Shown: positions 36,411 to 49,033, counted from the first letter of the stretch. The stretch: DNA of 64,000 bases from Liolophura sinensis (GCF_032854445.1 NC_088300.1:53728984-53792983); one strand, 5' to 3'. Numbers and translations are program-made. Notes: generated from the sequence alone by a model not told the origin.

Positions 36411-37332
36411 ATTCACATGTGGTTCCTTTTATTACACTGTCTTCTATTATTACACTCAATTTTATTTTGCACGGGCCCATAGAGGGTGCTGTGTTCTTCA
36501 GTTGTTAGCATGGTCTGACAAATCAGTACATGAAATATAACAGACTGGGAGGTTCATATCGACAAAAGTTGTCAAATGTAAATGTGTAAGTTTGAGGATC
36601 GGATCCTGGGATTATGCAGCAATCTTACACAAAAAAGTCAACATTTGATATGTTCCTTCGGTTGTTTTAGATGAAATTTGTTGTACAATAACATCCCAAG
36701 AATTTCCCTTGTCAAACAATATTTTGACTTCCTTACATCAGAAATAATTTTAGAGTTATATTAAATCGTTCCATGATCCCTGGGCCTCTTGGCCAATCAT
36801 TCAGTGAATTTGTTCGCCAATGTCTCGAACAACGAACATTAATATAACAGCATTTTGCACTTGTGTCAAAGTTTGGTGACTCCCATTTTTTACTTTTCAT
36901 CCTTCAGCAAATTTAAAACAAAAAAATTAAAATTGTCGGAGGGAAGAACAAAATATATGCATGTATGTCTGATATGTAGTGTATGGTATAGAGGTGGAAG
37001 GACAAATGTTGCCCATATGTTTAGGAACACATTTTAAATGCTCATGTGACAAATTAGAAATATTCAGTAATCCTCATATTTTGTATTTGTTCTTGCACTG
37101 AAATTTATGAATGCTATCACTCTAAAAATTATAAAAAAAAATGTATGAAGTGAACTGTAGCGCTCTACCTTGAGTGTCTTAACAGATGACAAATTGATGT
37201 GTTACCACGAGGTATTTCCTATATGGACTTCAGAATTTTGCTCTCATACGATAATGGCTAGTTTTATGAGAAGGAAACCATGAAGACTTTGAACGCAAAT
37301 AATATATTTATATGACCAAGGTAATGAAAACA

Positions 37333-37342
37333 TTTATTTATT
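37333..37342 (-). promoter_or_regulatory. NAA40: Candidate polyadenylation signal of NAA40
   Basis: Two overlapping AATAAA hexamers on the minus strand, about 440 bp after the stop codon. Confidence 0.45.
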
Positions 37343-37781
37343 CAGAACATGGGGAACGAAGGATTATTTCATAAAACAAGAGATGACACAAGCCTAGTTT
37401 ATGTGGTCATGACAGTTATGTGCTTGTAATGTTATCAAAGTGAGCTTTGCGAGTACAGCCTCAGATTGCTACATCAAGGGTATCGGGCCAGCAAGCACAC
37501 TTGAGCTTCCTGAGTGGTACACCTTTTCTCACGCATTATCATTAGAACAGAAAAAGGTCCTGCAACTCCTGACCAAGTACATACACTGGTTTCCACGTCT
37601 GAATACCCAATAATATGACCTTTTAAAATTTGGGATGAACTTTAAAAATGATATTTACTATTACAGGCATAAAAATATTTTCCCTGTCCACCCTGTTCTA
37701 GAATACAAAGTTGTATGCTTTGGAGACTATAAGACATAATAAAACCCATCATTCTGAACAGCACTGATTCTTTGCAAAGGA

Positions 37782-37950
37782 TCAACTTGTGACTACACCT
37801 GGGGTCCCATTGCTGACAGCTACAGACGGTATTGCTCCCTTTGTGTTGCTGGATTCCACCTTCCTGGGCTTGATAGCTTTACTGAGTATCACGTAGGAAT
37901 TACCCTCCTCAAAAACGTACTCCTCTGGATTGGTTTCATCCACCTCATAT
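37782..37950 (-). CDS. NAA40: NAA40 exon 9 (C-terminal tail, stop)
   Basis: 169 nt from acceptor tctcag to TGA at 37784-37782; encodes KYEVDETNPEEYVFEEGNSY then VILSKAIKP and a Ser/Thr-rich tail ending GVVTS. Confidence 0.94.
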
Positions 37951-40900
37951 CTGAGAACAGGTGTGCATAGCATAGGTTAAAATCAAACTGTCTCCTACCA
38001 AAAACATATGTATATCAGTCGCATTATCTGCTCCACTATAAAACTTTCAGGTGTTCAAATACTGAAGAAGGTTAACACCACACCTCTGTTTAGAATGCCT
38101 GAAGACATTGTACAGTATATGTAAAAACAAGATTCAACTCATTTTCACTGCTACCATTTGCACTCGGATTTGACCTCCGTGTTATGAATGAAATAATAGT
38201 ATAAAACACGAATCAAATGCACACATCTGAAGATGTACATCATATCAAATATATCACATTACTACATAAAGTCATACACAGTCACTGATATCAGGAATAA
38301 GGCTTGCAATCTAATCTATAAAGACTGGGTTACTCCATGAAGTCATATACAGTCACTGATATCAGGAATAAGGCTTGCAATCTAATCTATAAAGACTGGG
38401 TTACTCCATGAAGTCATACACAATCACTGATATCAGGAATAAGGCTTGCAATCTAATCTATAAAGACTGGGTTACTCCATGAAGTCATATGCAGTCACTG
38501 ATAAGAACAAGGCTTGCAATCTTGTCTATAAAGTTACTCACTTCATTGTTTTTGTATAGAAGTCATATCCAGCTGTATTCTGTTTGAAAACTGTCTGAAT
38601 GACTTTTTTCATCTGAGTCCTAAAAAAGTAAAAATTAGTTCCAATGGTTGAATACAGGTGAAGAGATACACAAAACCACTTTACAGTGTACGAATAATGA
38701 ACAGCCGGCATGAGGATTTCAGAATTGCTGGGAAACACTTTTTTGGTTAAGTGTACTTTTTACCTGGTGGGGAACATTTTTTCAGTTCCCAACAAGTTCT
38801 GCTATGGGAACAGATTTACCTGTAAAAATTTAAGTATTAATGGCATTCCGTCAAATAAATGTTGGTGTTTGTTGTATCTTTCAGATCTAATTTTAATTTA
38901 ATTGGTAAAGTACAAATTACCATAATCCCTCAATCATTTTGTTTAAAATTTATGAACAGTCACCGAATGATAGAGGCATCTGACTTCAAGCTATGAAAAA
39001 AAGAAGGGAGAGAACTGGGCAATCTAACTTTATCAGTTTGAGTTATCATCCCAAACCGAAGAGCACAATGCAGCATGTGTTAAATACAACTTCCACAACA
39101 GTCTTGCAATCAAGCGAATCTCAGAATCTGAATTTCATATGAATCACAACTTGGTCAAGGACACTAATTGGCATTCTGTGCTCCATATTATTCATCTGCT
39201 GCGCTACTTCATGTCCATCATGACAGATAGCATGGCAGACTCAGTGTACACAGAGAGACTAAAAAAGGCCCATTCTTCAGGAGTACAAGTGCCTAGTCAC
39301 ACCTTAGCTTCAATCTGAAGGCTCACAACTCAAGTATTCAGACAGTTAACTCTGTTCAATGTTTACTTAGCAGTACTGAGTGAGTAGCCAAGCCTTTTTG
39401 TGTGGGAAACAGACTTTCGGTTCCGTGAATTTTTAACCCGTGAACCGATACAGAAACGGAACGATCGTTTCCGTGAAATCCTCATGCCTGAAACAGGATT
39501 GAAAACTGTCATAACATGAACCTTTGTTTCTCTGCCTGCAGTCATAAACAAGTTCACATTTTGTCATGAGGAGTCAAGAACTAGTCAACCATTTATCTAA
39601 ATGATGTTTTACTTCCAAATATCAGAGGCCCAGGCCACAGGGAATTTCTCCTTACAGCACTAGACTGCTATTCCCAATTACTGCTTAACTCCCACGTTGG
39701 CACACTATACACATTAAAAATCTTGAAAACATTTTGCTGGATTTTGAGTTCAAGCTTACAGTTCACAACAACTTACTTGTGAGCCATTAACTCTAAAATC
39801 TGTAAGAGGAATTTGCCGAGACCTTTCCTCCGAACTTCCTTGATAAGCTGGATTTCATATCTGCAATAGAATAAAATGTACAGGCTAGAGTTATTATCAT
39901 TCTTCAGAATAATTCTTGTGATCAACATACTTGTGTTATCCCTGCTTCATTTTGAGTGCAAATAACTTTGTATTTTGTCATACATCACCACGTGCAATCT
40001 TGTATTAAGTCATTTCAAAAGTGCCCATGGGAAGTTGTTTAACAAATATTCCATACACGCATTTAACCTTCAACAGAGATGTAAAAATTGAGACATGCAT
40101 GGGTTTACATCATTGATGCACAAGTATTTCTACATGCAAAATATATATTGACAAGATAAAAATTCACAGAATTATAGAAATAATAATTTCCGACACAAAA
40201 ATGTTTCTGCATAAGTACGCTCTTATTATCCTTTTAAATCTCATATGATTGACATGCTTTTTACAATTCTCATTTTCGTAAGAACAGGAACAATTTGAAC
40301 TTACACATATAATACTTCTTCATCATAATCTATGTCAAATCTGAAGTGAACAAAGCCCACAAGTTTGTTGTCGCTGTCAGTGACGATGAGGTATCTGGCC
40401 ATGTCCTCGGTCATCTCTGCTCGTTTCTCTTTGTCCTTCCAGCCCCACCCCCCAGTCTCATACCTGACAGTTGTCAATAAACACAAACAGCAATCAAACA
40501 TACGTAGACTTACATACAGCTAGCTTTGGACTAACTAGGGCTTTCAACAAAACAAAGACACTATCAGGTTATCCTGTTTTTGTGTGCTCACAATGGGTCA
40601 CTCTACCTCACCACTGATAAGACTAGAGACAATCTTACAAGATCTTTAGAATACCCTGATTTTTTATTCAATTAAGGAGCACCCCTCAGAGTGTACAGGA
40701 GAGATAAAAAAAGCTGACTGTGGAACTTTTCTGCTGACTGTGTAACTTACAATGTCTGCATGTTGCTTTTTGTCAGCTCGAAGGCCCAGTCCACCAGATC
40801 TTCAGCCATGTCTGAGATTCTCTCACATGCTATATTGAGGTTTAACCTGTAAACCCAAACAGACCAAGTTACCACTTGTACCACATCATCAGAACACAAT

Positions 40901-43900
40901 GATACAAAAGTACACTAGGGTGTACACGTCATGCCATGACGCAGCTTTATGCTTTACAATTTATTGCAAACATTAATATTAAAACTATATTGAATTAAAA
41001 ACAACAACCGTTCCAATCCACATTTGTGCATACTTGCACAATACTTGAATACTTTATTATGCCGTGGCATTTGACCGGTACGCAGTCTTGTGTTGGTGCC
41101 ATAACATTCTGTCGGCGCAGACATCACTTATAATCAGACAACCCATCATCTATTCTTATACATTTTCCACTGTCCGTCAGAATAAAAAGCGCAGCTTAAA
41201 ATATTTCCGCACAATGTTTGTAAACAGCGCCACTGTCAGTCACAAGTAGTCCAGGGCGGCCTTGCCTATACTGGAGACATCTATACTTCGGAGACACAAT
41301 CAGCAGGATGCCCGATTGACACTGCTGGCGTCGCACAAGCCAGTCCTCGAAATCTTGGAACTGCAGCCATTCATCGCTAAAACGACAGTTGCCTGGCATC
41401 TCTAACGCTTTTTTTCACGCACCAAATCTCTCTCAATGACTATAGCATAAGTTCTTAATGCCAAACCAAAAAATGGTGATCTTAATGCCCTCTGGCGAAG
41501 AAAAGGAAGTCTGTAGTGGCGCAAAACTATGACTGCCTACATACCACCAGCGGCCGCTCTAGGTGCATGCCCATTGCCAGTTGATTCACAGATTCTTACC
41601 ACCGAATGACTTTCTTCACATGACATTAACAAAATCAAGTACTTTCAAGGACCTCCACATAAAAATGGTCAAATTCAAGCACTTTCCAGTCCTTGAATTA
41701 CCAAAATAAAATTCAAGTACTTTCAAGGTTTTCAAGTGCTTACATGGTTCATCTTTCAGCTTGGTGCAAGAATTCAAGCCCAAGCATATTCTTCTTTCCA
41801 AGCCTCAGAAAACTGTCTTGAACATTTAACGCTATCGTGCAGTTTATTTCTAACGACGATGTGGAAGGACTACTGGGATTTGTTTTTGACTGGTAGTTAG
41901 TCAAAAAACGCTCCACTGAATCTTCTCCGTGGCCAGAAATGAGGGGTACATGTGGCGACAAGCCTCTACTGAGCCTTCTTGGCGATGCACGGAGAATGCT
42001 AGGCTTTAACATTGCTGATTTTATAACAGGAAAACATCCTGCTCCTGTGGGAGAGTACGTGCTGCACACTAAGCAAAAGCTTTGTTTTGACTTTAATCCA
42101 CCCGTCTAAAATTTGTGCATGCCCAAATTGAAGTTCGCCATTTTATACAGATATTTTACCAATGCAGTTGAAAGATTCGAGCAAGCGAAGGATTGTCAAC
42201 ATGTGCAATTCAGATTATATATTATTTTTATGCTCAAGCAGGCAACCAAAAACCACGATTTACTTGCCTTGCGACGATTTCATTTGCATTTGGCAAGTTG
42301 ACAAGCGATATATTACACTGCAGACTTGTATGATTTTGGTCAGCTTTACAGCTGGAGGAATCTGTGATAAAGACAATATCAAACACAGAGGTATAGACCA
42401 TTACGCTCTAATTTAGACAACAAAGCAATTCAATGAGCATTTAAATATAAATTCATGTCTCAATGTGCAGCATAAAATAACTCTGAATCAGTCTTCATAA
42501 TGCACCTACCCATTGCGTTCAAATTTCTGAAACACTGGAAACATCTGTAAGGGATCTGCTAACTGAAATACAAAAATATGTTGTCTTCAAAAACACCATA
42601 AGAGCAAGGAAAACTCTCAAGAACTACTGTTCATATTAGCAGATACGGAACAGCTAAGGCCTTATGGAGCCGGGTATAAGTCCATGTCAACTTTCTCCTT
42701 TCTTATTACACACCACAGAAAGGATCTTTTACAGATATTTTAATGCCATGTTGAATCAGATGTTCTGACAGACAGAATTAAAAAATTCACCCTATCATTC
42801 CTGGCATCTCGGAAGAGATGTCCAGGATGAGCGGAATTCTCTGAGTGTACAAGGCCGAGGTCTTGAGGGGTCACACTGCATATTCATCATGCGGTCAGCT
42901 GATTAAGTGCTTTAACAAGACTTCCGGTTCACATCGTAATGTTCACCTCAATGACCATGTCTGTTTGTCTGTGATGAAAAGTAAATGCTCACTGAGGTGA
43001 ATATGGTTTTATATGGGATATGACCACGTCAACTGGAAGTTGACCCTGAATAGGCCCAGGCCATGTGGAAAAGAATTACAAAACTTTCTTTCTGAAGTTA
43101 TGTAACTGTAACCCATTATAGTCAAGAATTTTTCACTTATACATTGTGGTCAATTTTATGAGCAGAGGAAATAACCTAAATAACCTTTGGTAAGTTAAAG
43201 GTGAATTCTTCTACATAGGAAACATAATATTGCTGAAAGGCTAATTTTCTTTACAAAGCTTCATGCAAGATTACACAAGAGTACTGTGAACCTTTTTATT
43301 CCAAGAAGTCATGAATAAACATTAATCTCACAGCAATTTCTATATAAAACATCTTGTTGACTTAAAAACATCTATGTTGAATTACCTCATTTGCAGCATC
43401 TACTTTGGCCTGAGCTACAGCTAGCCGCATACTTTCCTAAAAAAGAAACCAATATGACATTTATTACGACAGAATAAAAGACAAACTAAACAGAGTGTGT
43501 ATTCTTAAGGTACAAACTATGTCCGTTTTAAATTCAAGAAGGGGTGATTCAATTAATTAATGGATCTTTGTATTCTTATCTTTCAATCTAATTATCATGA
43601 ACTAATCATGTAGTAATTTCAGATGTGAATTCATTTCTTGTTATGGTATTTAGTTAGAGATTTTCATCTTCCTTGTGATACTCTAGTTAGCTTGCTCTTG
43701 AAAATGTCTTTTTTTTTCATGAAATTTCATCAGGGTGAGGAAATGAAAACAATTTTCCATCATCTAGCTTAATTCTATACCTGGCTACTCCTCACTTCCC
43801 TTCCTGCACAGATAAAACATATCACAACAAACAATGTTTGTCCATACACAATGTCATGTATATATAGTTAACTAATTAAACAAGACGCAAAGTCTCTCCT

Positions 43901-44862
43901 CTAGTCTGGAGATGATCCAAGTTGGTTTTGAAATGTCCAATTTGCAGTGATCAAAACGAGGACAACAGTCTCCCTTGAATTATTGCAAAAGGCCTTAGAA
44001 CAAAACTAATATATCTTTCAAGTTAAGTACGACAACTCCATTGGTCATACTGCCATGACAATGCTGTAATATTGCCGATGAGGTGTTAATCCATAATCAT
44101 TCATTCATTCATTCCACTTGTCAAACACTAAGTGTACCTCCTTTCTCTTCTGTTTCTTCTCTTTGGATTTCAATGATTTCCTCTGTAATGAAATACAGGT
44201 CAGAAATTAAAAAAAAAAAAAAACTTTACCCAATGAAGTATAAATAAATATATCATGGTACACAGGTTAACAGTAGGTCAGTTAAATTTAGATCAGTTAG
44301 GGTAATCACCCTGGGCTTTATATGTACTAGGTGTTTACAGTAATTTACTACTTGCACTACAGAGTCAAAAGCTTGGAAAGCCTTGGCCGTTTTCATTCAT
44401 CCAGTTAGCTCATTGTTTAGATTAGCTCTAAATGTTCCTAACCATAATTCTAACAATCTTGTCTTACCGGAGGTCAACTTTCATTCATGACTCAAATCAT
44501 AAACAATCGGCTATATTTCATGATTGGATGCTGAGATTTCAGAGTCGACTTAATGGGATCCTAGATAGTAACCTTTGTAGTCATCATTACAACATAAAAT
44601 ACTATGGAACATACTGATTAACACTGAATTATTGCTGCAAGTCAAATGAACGCCCTTCTTAACTAATTCTAGAACAGCTGCTGTGCTCATGGTGTTAGCA
44701 GATCGTCGGTGTTGTTGTTGTACACCTAATTTTTTTTAGCAGTGTCTGATTAAGTACAGCTGTAATAAATTTCCAACCACAAGCCGACACAGATTTTCAC
44801 TACCAAGCATAAATGAACAGTCCATTAGGCTACATAAAACTCGCTCAAAGACTTACACCCAT
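37782..44862 (-). CDS. NAA40: N-alpha-acetyltransferase 40 (NatD), complete, 9 coding exons
   Basis: A GNAT-fold enzyme that transfers acetyl from acetyl-CoA to the N-terminal Ser of histones H4 and H2A. Nine coding exons join in frame to 741 nt, 246 aa plus stop (human 237). The order matches the family: a basic N-terminus MGRKSLKSKEKKQKRKE, a helix with AKVDAAN, DWAFELTKSNMQTLYE, the WGWKDKEKR signature, FVHFRFDIDYDEEVLYVYE, the acetyl-CoA-binding loop RRKGLGKF (147-154), and MKKVIQTVFK. The C-terminal tail after residue 210 is Ser/Thr-rich and lacks the Cys/His-rich ending of the human protein. MG at the start could be myristoylated, but this is not shown. The start has A at -3 and G at +4. 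It is convergent with ADSS. Identification is firm from motif order. Confidence 0.96.
38270..38535. repeat. 71-bp tandem repeat, about 3.7 units
   Basis: Units start at about 38270, 38341, 38412 and 38483 (gaagtcatatacagtcactg ... ggcttgcaatctaatctata). The array fills much of NAA40 intron 8 and reaches the splice donor of exon 8. Confidence 0.93.
38542..38619 (-). CDS. NAA40: NAA40 exon 8
   Basis: 78 nt from acceptor ttttag to donor gtgagt; encodes KTQMKKVIQTVFKQNTAGYD then FYTKTM plus two bases. Its donor lies directly beside the 71-bp repeat array. Confidence 0.95.
39777..39860 (-). CDS. NAA40: NAA40 exon 7 (acetyl-CoA loop)
   Basis: 84 nt from acceptor ttgcag to donor gtaagt; encodes VYEIQLIKEVRRKGLGKFLL then QILELMAH plus two bases. 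RRKGLG is the R/Q-x-x-G-x-G/A motif of GNAT enzymes. Confidence 0.96.
40305..40463 (-). CDS. NAA40: NAA40 exon 6 (WGWKDKEKR)
   Basis: 159 nt from acceptor tgtcag to donor gtaagt; encodes LYETGGWGWKDKEKRAEMTE, then a GNAT core strand FVHFRFDIDYDEEVLY. Confidence 0.96.
40751..40846 (-). CDS. NAA40: NAA40 exon 5
   Basis: 96 nt from acceptor ttacag to donor gtaagt; encodes GLNLNIACERISDMAEDLVD then WAFELTKSNMQT plus two bases. Confidence 0.95.
41238..41399 (-). pseudogene. Decayed zinc-finger domain, probably a hAT-like transposase N-terminus
   Basis: Minus strand begins MPGNCRFSDEWLQFQDFEDW, followed after a frameshift and a stop by IDVSSIGKAALD. This resembles the N-terminal zinc finger (pattern FxxxWLxxxxxFxxWL ... 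CxxC ... G..AL.SH) of transposase-like genes common in invertebrate genomes. The second half is in another frame and the final His is lost. It lies in NAA40 intron 4, same strand as the host gene. The family assignment is from memory and moderate. Confidence 0.45.
41630..41745 (-). repeat. Short internal repeats (caagtactttcaagg-like)
   Basis: Three degenerate copies of tcaagYactttcMagg in about 115 bp, upstream (minus strand) of the zinc-finger remnant. Such repeats occur in nonautonomous DNA transposons; here they may mark the same decayed element. Confidence 0.5.
42510..42562 (-). CDS. NAA40: NAA40 exon 4
   Basis: 53 nt from acceptor tttcag to donor gtaggt; encodes LADPLQMFPVFQKFERN plus two bases. 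Confidence 0.94.
43386..43436 (-). CDS. NAA40: NAA40 exon 3
   Basis: 51 nt from acceptor ttttag to donor gtaatt; encodes ESMRLAVAQAKVDAANE, phase 0 at both ends. AKVDAAN is diagnostic of NAA40. Confidence 0.94.
44138..44182 (-). CDS. NAA40: NAA40 exon 2
   Basis: 45 nt from acceptor attacag to donor gtacac; encodes RKSLKSKEKKQKRKE, phase 0 at both ends. Confidence 0.93.
44857..44862 (-). CDS. NAA40: NAA40 exon 1, two codons
   Basis: The coding part is only ATG GGT before donor gtaagt; the rest of the exon is 5' UTR. Joined to exon 2 it gives MGRKS, the conserved start of the family, which supports this tiny exon. Confidence 0.88.
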
Positions 44863-44928
44863 GGTTTATAGTGACGGCTTCTTTCTTCCAATCTTCTACA
44901 CCCCCGCAGTATCAACAAGAACTAAAGC

Positions 44929-44940
44929 TTTCCCGCGAAA
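44929..44940 (-). promoter_or_regulatory. NAA40: E2F-type site upstream of NAA40
   Basis: TTTCCCGCGAAA, matching the E2F consensus TTTSSCGC, about 66 bp upstream of the start codon. An inverted CCAAT (ccaatc, 44888-44893) lies between. Position and sequence suit a proximal promoter; binding is inferred. Confidence 0.5.
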
Positions 44941-46411
44941 CTAACGATGGTTGCACGACGATTTGGCATCATGTAGGTCCGTCCACGGTGGGTCCACAAT
45001 CGATGCAAAGCTACCACCGCACATAGATTTGTCTCCCCTGATTCGTTTAGCATTTATATTTGATACCATGGAGCTTTATAGTTCTATGCTGATGCAAAAA
45101 TCACCAGTCATGAGATGGAACTTTCACATGACGAAAAAATGTCTTGTATGTTTGTGGCAATGTCTTTTGTGATTTATATACAATACCAACTGGTGGCTTT
45201 TGCGGAGTTGTTTTTGCATGTATATGTTCTATAGTAATTCGGCGTATTGCTTGGAAATAGCTGTAGGCCTAATTGCTTTCACATCGTAATAAACACCAAC
45301 ACATTGTATTTTTCTGTATAAAACAAGTAAATCAATGCCTCCGAAAAAGCACCCCCTCCCTCCACGGCCAGGCAACATGGAATGCATAAAACCATGCTTT
45401 AATTATTATAAACACCTGTTAATAAACATATCATACCACCGAGTCCGAGTATGTATGATATGATCGTCTTTGACCAACTTTGGTTTCTCTGTTAAACAAT
45501 TTGACTGTATCCAACAGAAAGCAGTGTGTTCTATAGTATATTGTTCGAGATACCGAACGATATTCCCATGGACTACAAACCTTCCGGTATATATAGTCAG
45601 CGACTTTCCTAGAATGTTTAATATATTATTATAGGACTATAAGCCATGTATGTCGCCACTTGAATGGCCCTACATCTGGATTTTTGTTACGGGAAAGCGG
45701 GAGATTTTTTTATTGTTTTCAGAGGCATTACGATCTTTTTGTCCTGTTATCTGGACAATTTTTTAGACTTTTTCCATTACGGTATGTAACTGATCAAGGT
45801 CAAGTTTTGGGTCGTTTAGTCCAGTTTTACAAAATTATGATCGCTGTTATTCTGTTGTGGACGTGTGATTGCGAACGCTGTATTCCAAAAGGCTTATTTA
45901 AAATGGAGATAGGGGTTGAGTTGCAGGGGATTTAATATTATATATACACACATATCTAAGATCACATGAATCACACATGTACCTATAATTGTCTCTTTGT
46001 ACGATTTCTCCTTTTAGATATTTGTTTTGGCATTTCTATTTGTGTTAACGCTTGCACCAAGTTATTGCCTCTTATGGATAATCGATAAGATCAGTTAGCA
46101 CGTCAGCAGGTGTTTTGACACACGTTGGGCGATCTACATCATCTAGCCTTTTGTGTCTGTCCATTGATTGCAAAGCTAATAAATGACTACCGGCACTTGT
46201 ATCCGTGCCAATAACTACCACCTTAAGGCTGGAAAAGAACATTTGAGGTACCATCAGCTTAGCAATGTTCACAGCCTCGTGCATATATGGTCAGGGAAAT
46301 GACATCTCCCGCCCATGGTGGATGCAGAGAGTCATGAAGCGGTCATACACCCACCAATAATGGGACCGTCGCAAGAGGCTATATGTTATATAGGGCATAC
46401 GTCTACATTAC

Positions 46412-46623
46412 ATTTATTTGATCTGATTGGTGTTTTACGCCCTACTGAAAAATACGACGGCGGCCAGCATTATGGTGAGAGGCAACCGGGCAGAGTCGGG
46501 GGAGAAACCCACGACCATCCGCAGGTTGTTAGCAGACCTTTCCATTTACGATTGGAGAGGAAACCTGCATGTGTTGGAGTTGAACTCACACTAGCACGCT
46601 AACCAATAGACCACGGAGGCCCC
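46412..46623 (-). mobile_element. SINE family B, full length, reversed
   Basis: Reverse copy running from the tail (tttatttg...ggtgttttacgcc) through gggagaaacccacgaccatc and cgcaggttgtt to the tRNA-like head ending ccacggaggcccc. Pairs with 31535-31797. Confidence 0.88.
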
Positions 46624-48242
46624 ATTTTACGGATGAAGTGCGTTATGAAGTAAGTAAGGGCATCTAAAACAGCGACGACAGTGTGCTAACTGATCACAAA
46701 GTTCACAACTGATTACAACAACACTGGCAACTGATCATACAAATTGTAGAGTCTATAACAACAATAAAAACCAGAGAGCAAGCATGGGTAGTAAGGCTAT
46801 TAAGTGAAATGTTTCACAGACAAATGTGGTAAGTTTGGGTCCTGTGCAAGGCAGGCTTTAAAAAACAACAAGTGAAATTTATACATGTTATATGACTGTA
46901 TATTTGATGTTCATTCTTTGTATATCTCCTTAACCATGCCTAACCAACAAATTTATATATTCATATCGACATTTATTCGTATTTTTATCATCAGAATTAC
47001 TTCAATCTATTTGTATTGGCCGTGGTGTTGATATAAAAAACTTTCAGCGCCCTTGTCACCTGTTTCATCCAAGAGATTTTCAGCTCCCTGGCCACTCTGG
47101 TCACCTGTTTCATAAATAGTTTTTCAACGACCTGGGGACCTGCGATAGGGCAACACTCCCATTGTTAGATTCAGCTGGTCGGCTTTGTATTTCATCACTG
47201 GCACATGGTATGGGAATACCGGTTTGATTGGCCGGGTTTTCTTGGTCAAAGCAGCAGTCAGCAGTACCAGGCCACTAGCAGCAATAGTAACGGTAGCTGT
47301 TTTTGGGTAGGTACACGTATAGCTGTTTTTGGGTAGGTACATGTATCGCTGTTTTTAAATAGGTGCATGTATGACAATGCTCCGTGACAAGTGTTTACCC
47401 TAGACCACATCCTGAATGGTTTCGCAGCCATGCATATATAGTAGAACTCCACTGTTGTATGCGGAGTTCAGGGAGTTATAAACGGCTGTGTCAAGGAGCT
47501 GTTAAAATAGAAAGCTCTGTCCATTGTGTGAGTGCAGTGAGACAGAAGAAACAACAGAATCACAAAATGTTCACAAGATTTCTGAATAACCCTATAAAGT
47601 TCTTGATATGAGCATTGTCACCAAGCATTGTCGGAACTTTGTCTGGAAGAGACTCAAAGAGTCAAGCCGGGCATTCGTATACCACCTGTAAACCAGGAAA
47701 TTAAACGACGTTCCATATCGATCATCGCAAGACACATTTCCAAAATAAGATAAAACACCACTTCCCAAAGTAATATGTAAGAAATTACACACAAATAGTA
47801 TATGGAGTTCGTAACATGTACGAGACAAGAAGTTTTCTATGATGCAGGGAAGATAGTCGATAATCTAGGCATCAGGTCTTCTCTCATTATGGCCCCTTGA
47901 AGCAAGCAGAAGTCAGGGGTGGGGTGGGGTGGGAATGCCCATCTGAACTGACATATCAATCATCAGAAATCTTATCGTGTTTTTTCCCTTCCCTACACTG
48001 CTGTATGTTGCCAACCGTGTGTTTACCATTTTGGCTAAGATTTTTGAGGGTTCTGGACATCTGGATATTCTCACACTTCCTGATCGTGAACGTTTATCGG
48101 ACACCCTTTCCTGTCATCCTTAAAAGCAAGACTTAGAGATTACTCGTAGAACTATTTTGTGATTGAAACCTATGGCTCGTGCTGTGGCTGTTGGATCTCA
48201 GACGAGGCAATGAAATACATGAGTGTCTCTTCATAAAGGAAT

Positions 48243-48320
48243 CCTAGCTCATGCTGGCTTCCTTACCGGCCGTACGTAAGAGGGTGTTGCAGTAACCTGC
48301 GGATGGCCGTGTGTTTAAGT
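48243..48320 (+). mobile_element. SINE family B fragment
   Basis: agctcatgctggcttcctta, ccggccgtacgtaagag and taacctgcggatggccgtgt match the family B middle. Confidence 0.6.
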
Positions 48321-49033
48321 TCTAAGTTCGTGTGTTCGAATTGAGTTTAAGTTTGATTTGCAGCAATACGGCTTTAAGTCAGGAAGTTTGTCTGGTTAGC
48401 GAAGTTGGGTGATATAATCCAAACGCTGGCTTGCTCCACCAAGGAACTTAACTACCATCATACATAGGCTAAGTGGGAGAGAAGGTTTCCACGTGTCGTC
48501 AGATCTTGTAACTGAATCTCTATATCTAGGTTTTCCACTTCAATGCCTTGAACTACGATAATAACAGTCTTCCGAATAAAGTAACCGCTGTAGACCGACC
48601 CTTTTCAAATGTCGTACAAGTCTTGTCTTTGATACCATGTAGCTGTTGGATAGTTGTGTCAAGGAAGAGCCTCGGTCAAGGTCGCCACTGGCAGCATTGC
48701 CCTGTTTTGCCATGGATATATACTTCCTTGCCATATGCGAAAAAAATGTGTTGTGCGTACATAAAGGCTGGGCTGAAATTCATATACCGCGTGGCATAAT
48801 AACAGATACTTTAGTAGGTAAACTTTGACGTTACTGCAACGGCGTCCTGAAAAATCACATCACAAACCTTGACGTCTGTTTAAAAACTGCAAGAAAACAC
48901 TTGCCAGCTAAAAGTACTGTTAAGAATAACCAATGAAATATCATAAATAATGCATGTCTATCAATATATGGGGCCGTCGATAATATAGTCATCATTAACG
49001 GAGCATGGGCACGTCGGTTCTACATGTGCTGTT

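Larger units (their letters stand above)
33393..37781. other. Tail-to-tail spacer between ADSS and NAA40
   Basis: Contains the 3' UTR of ADSS, SINE pieces (about 35780-35830 and 36111-36410) and the likely 3' end of NAA40 near 37333. No other gene recognised; the open frames (for example 34772-35116) show no known domain. Confidence 0.7.
37951..44856 (-). other. NAA40 introns
   Basis: Eight introns of about 290 to 1,660 bp, apart from the features listed. They are AT-rich with few CpG, except around the zinc-finger fragment (41050-42060). The largest, 40847-42509, holds that fragment; 38620-39776 and 42563-43385 show nothing recognisable. Confidence 0.7.

Noticed and set aside
46072-46284. 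70-codon minus-strand frame
   Set aside because: No known family and no splice partners found; not enough to call a gene.
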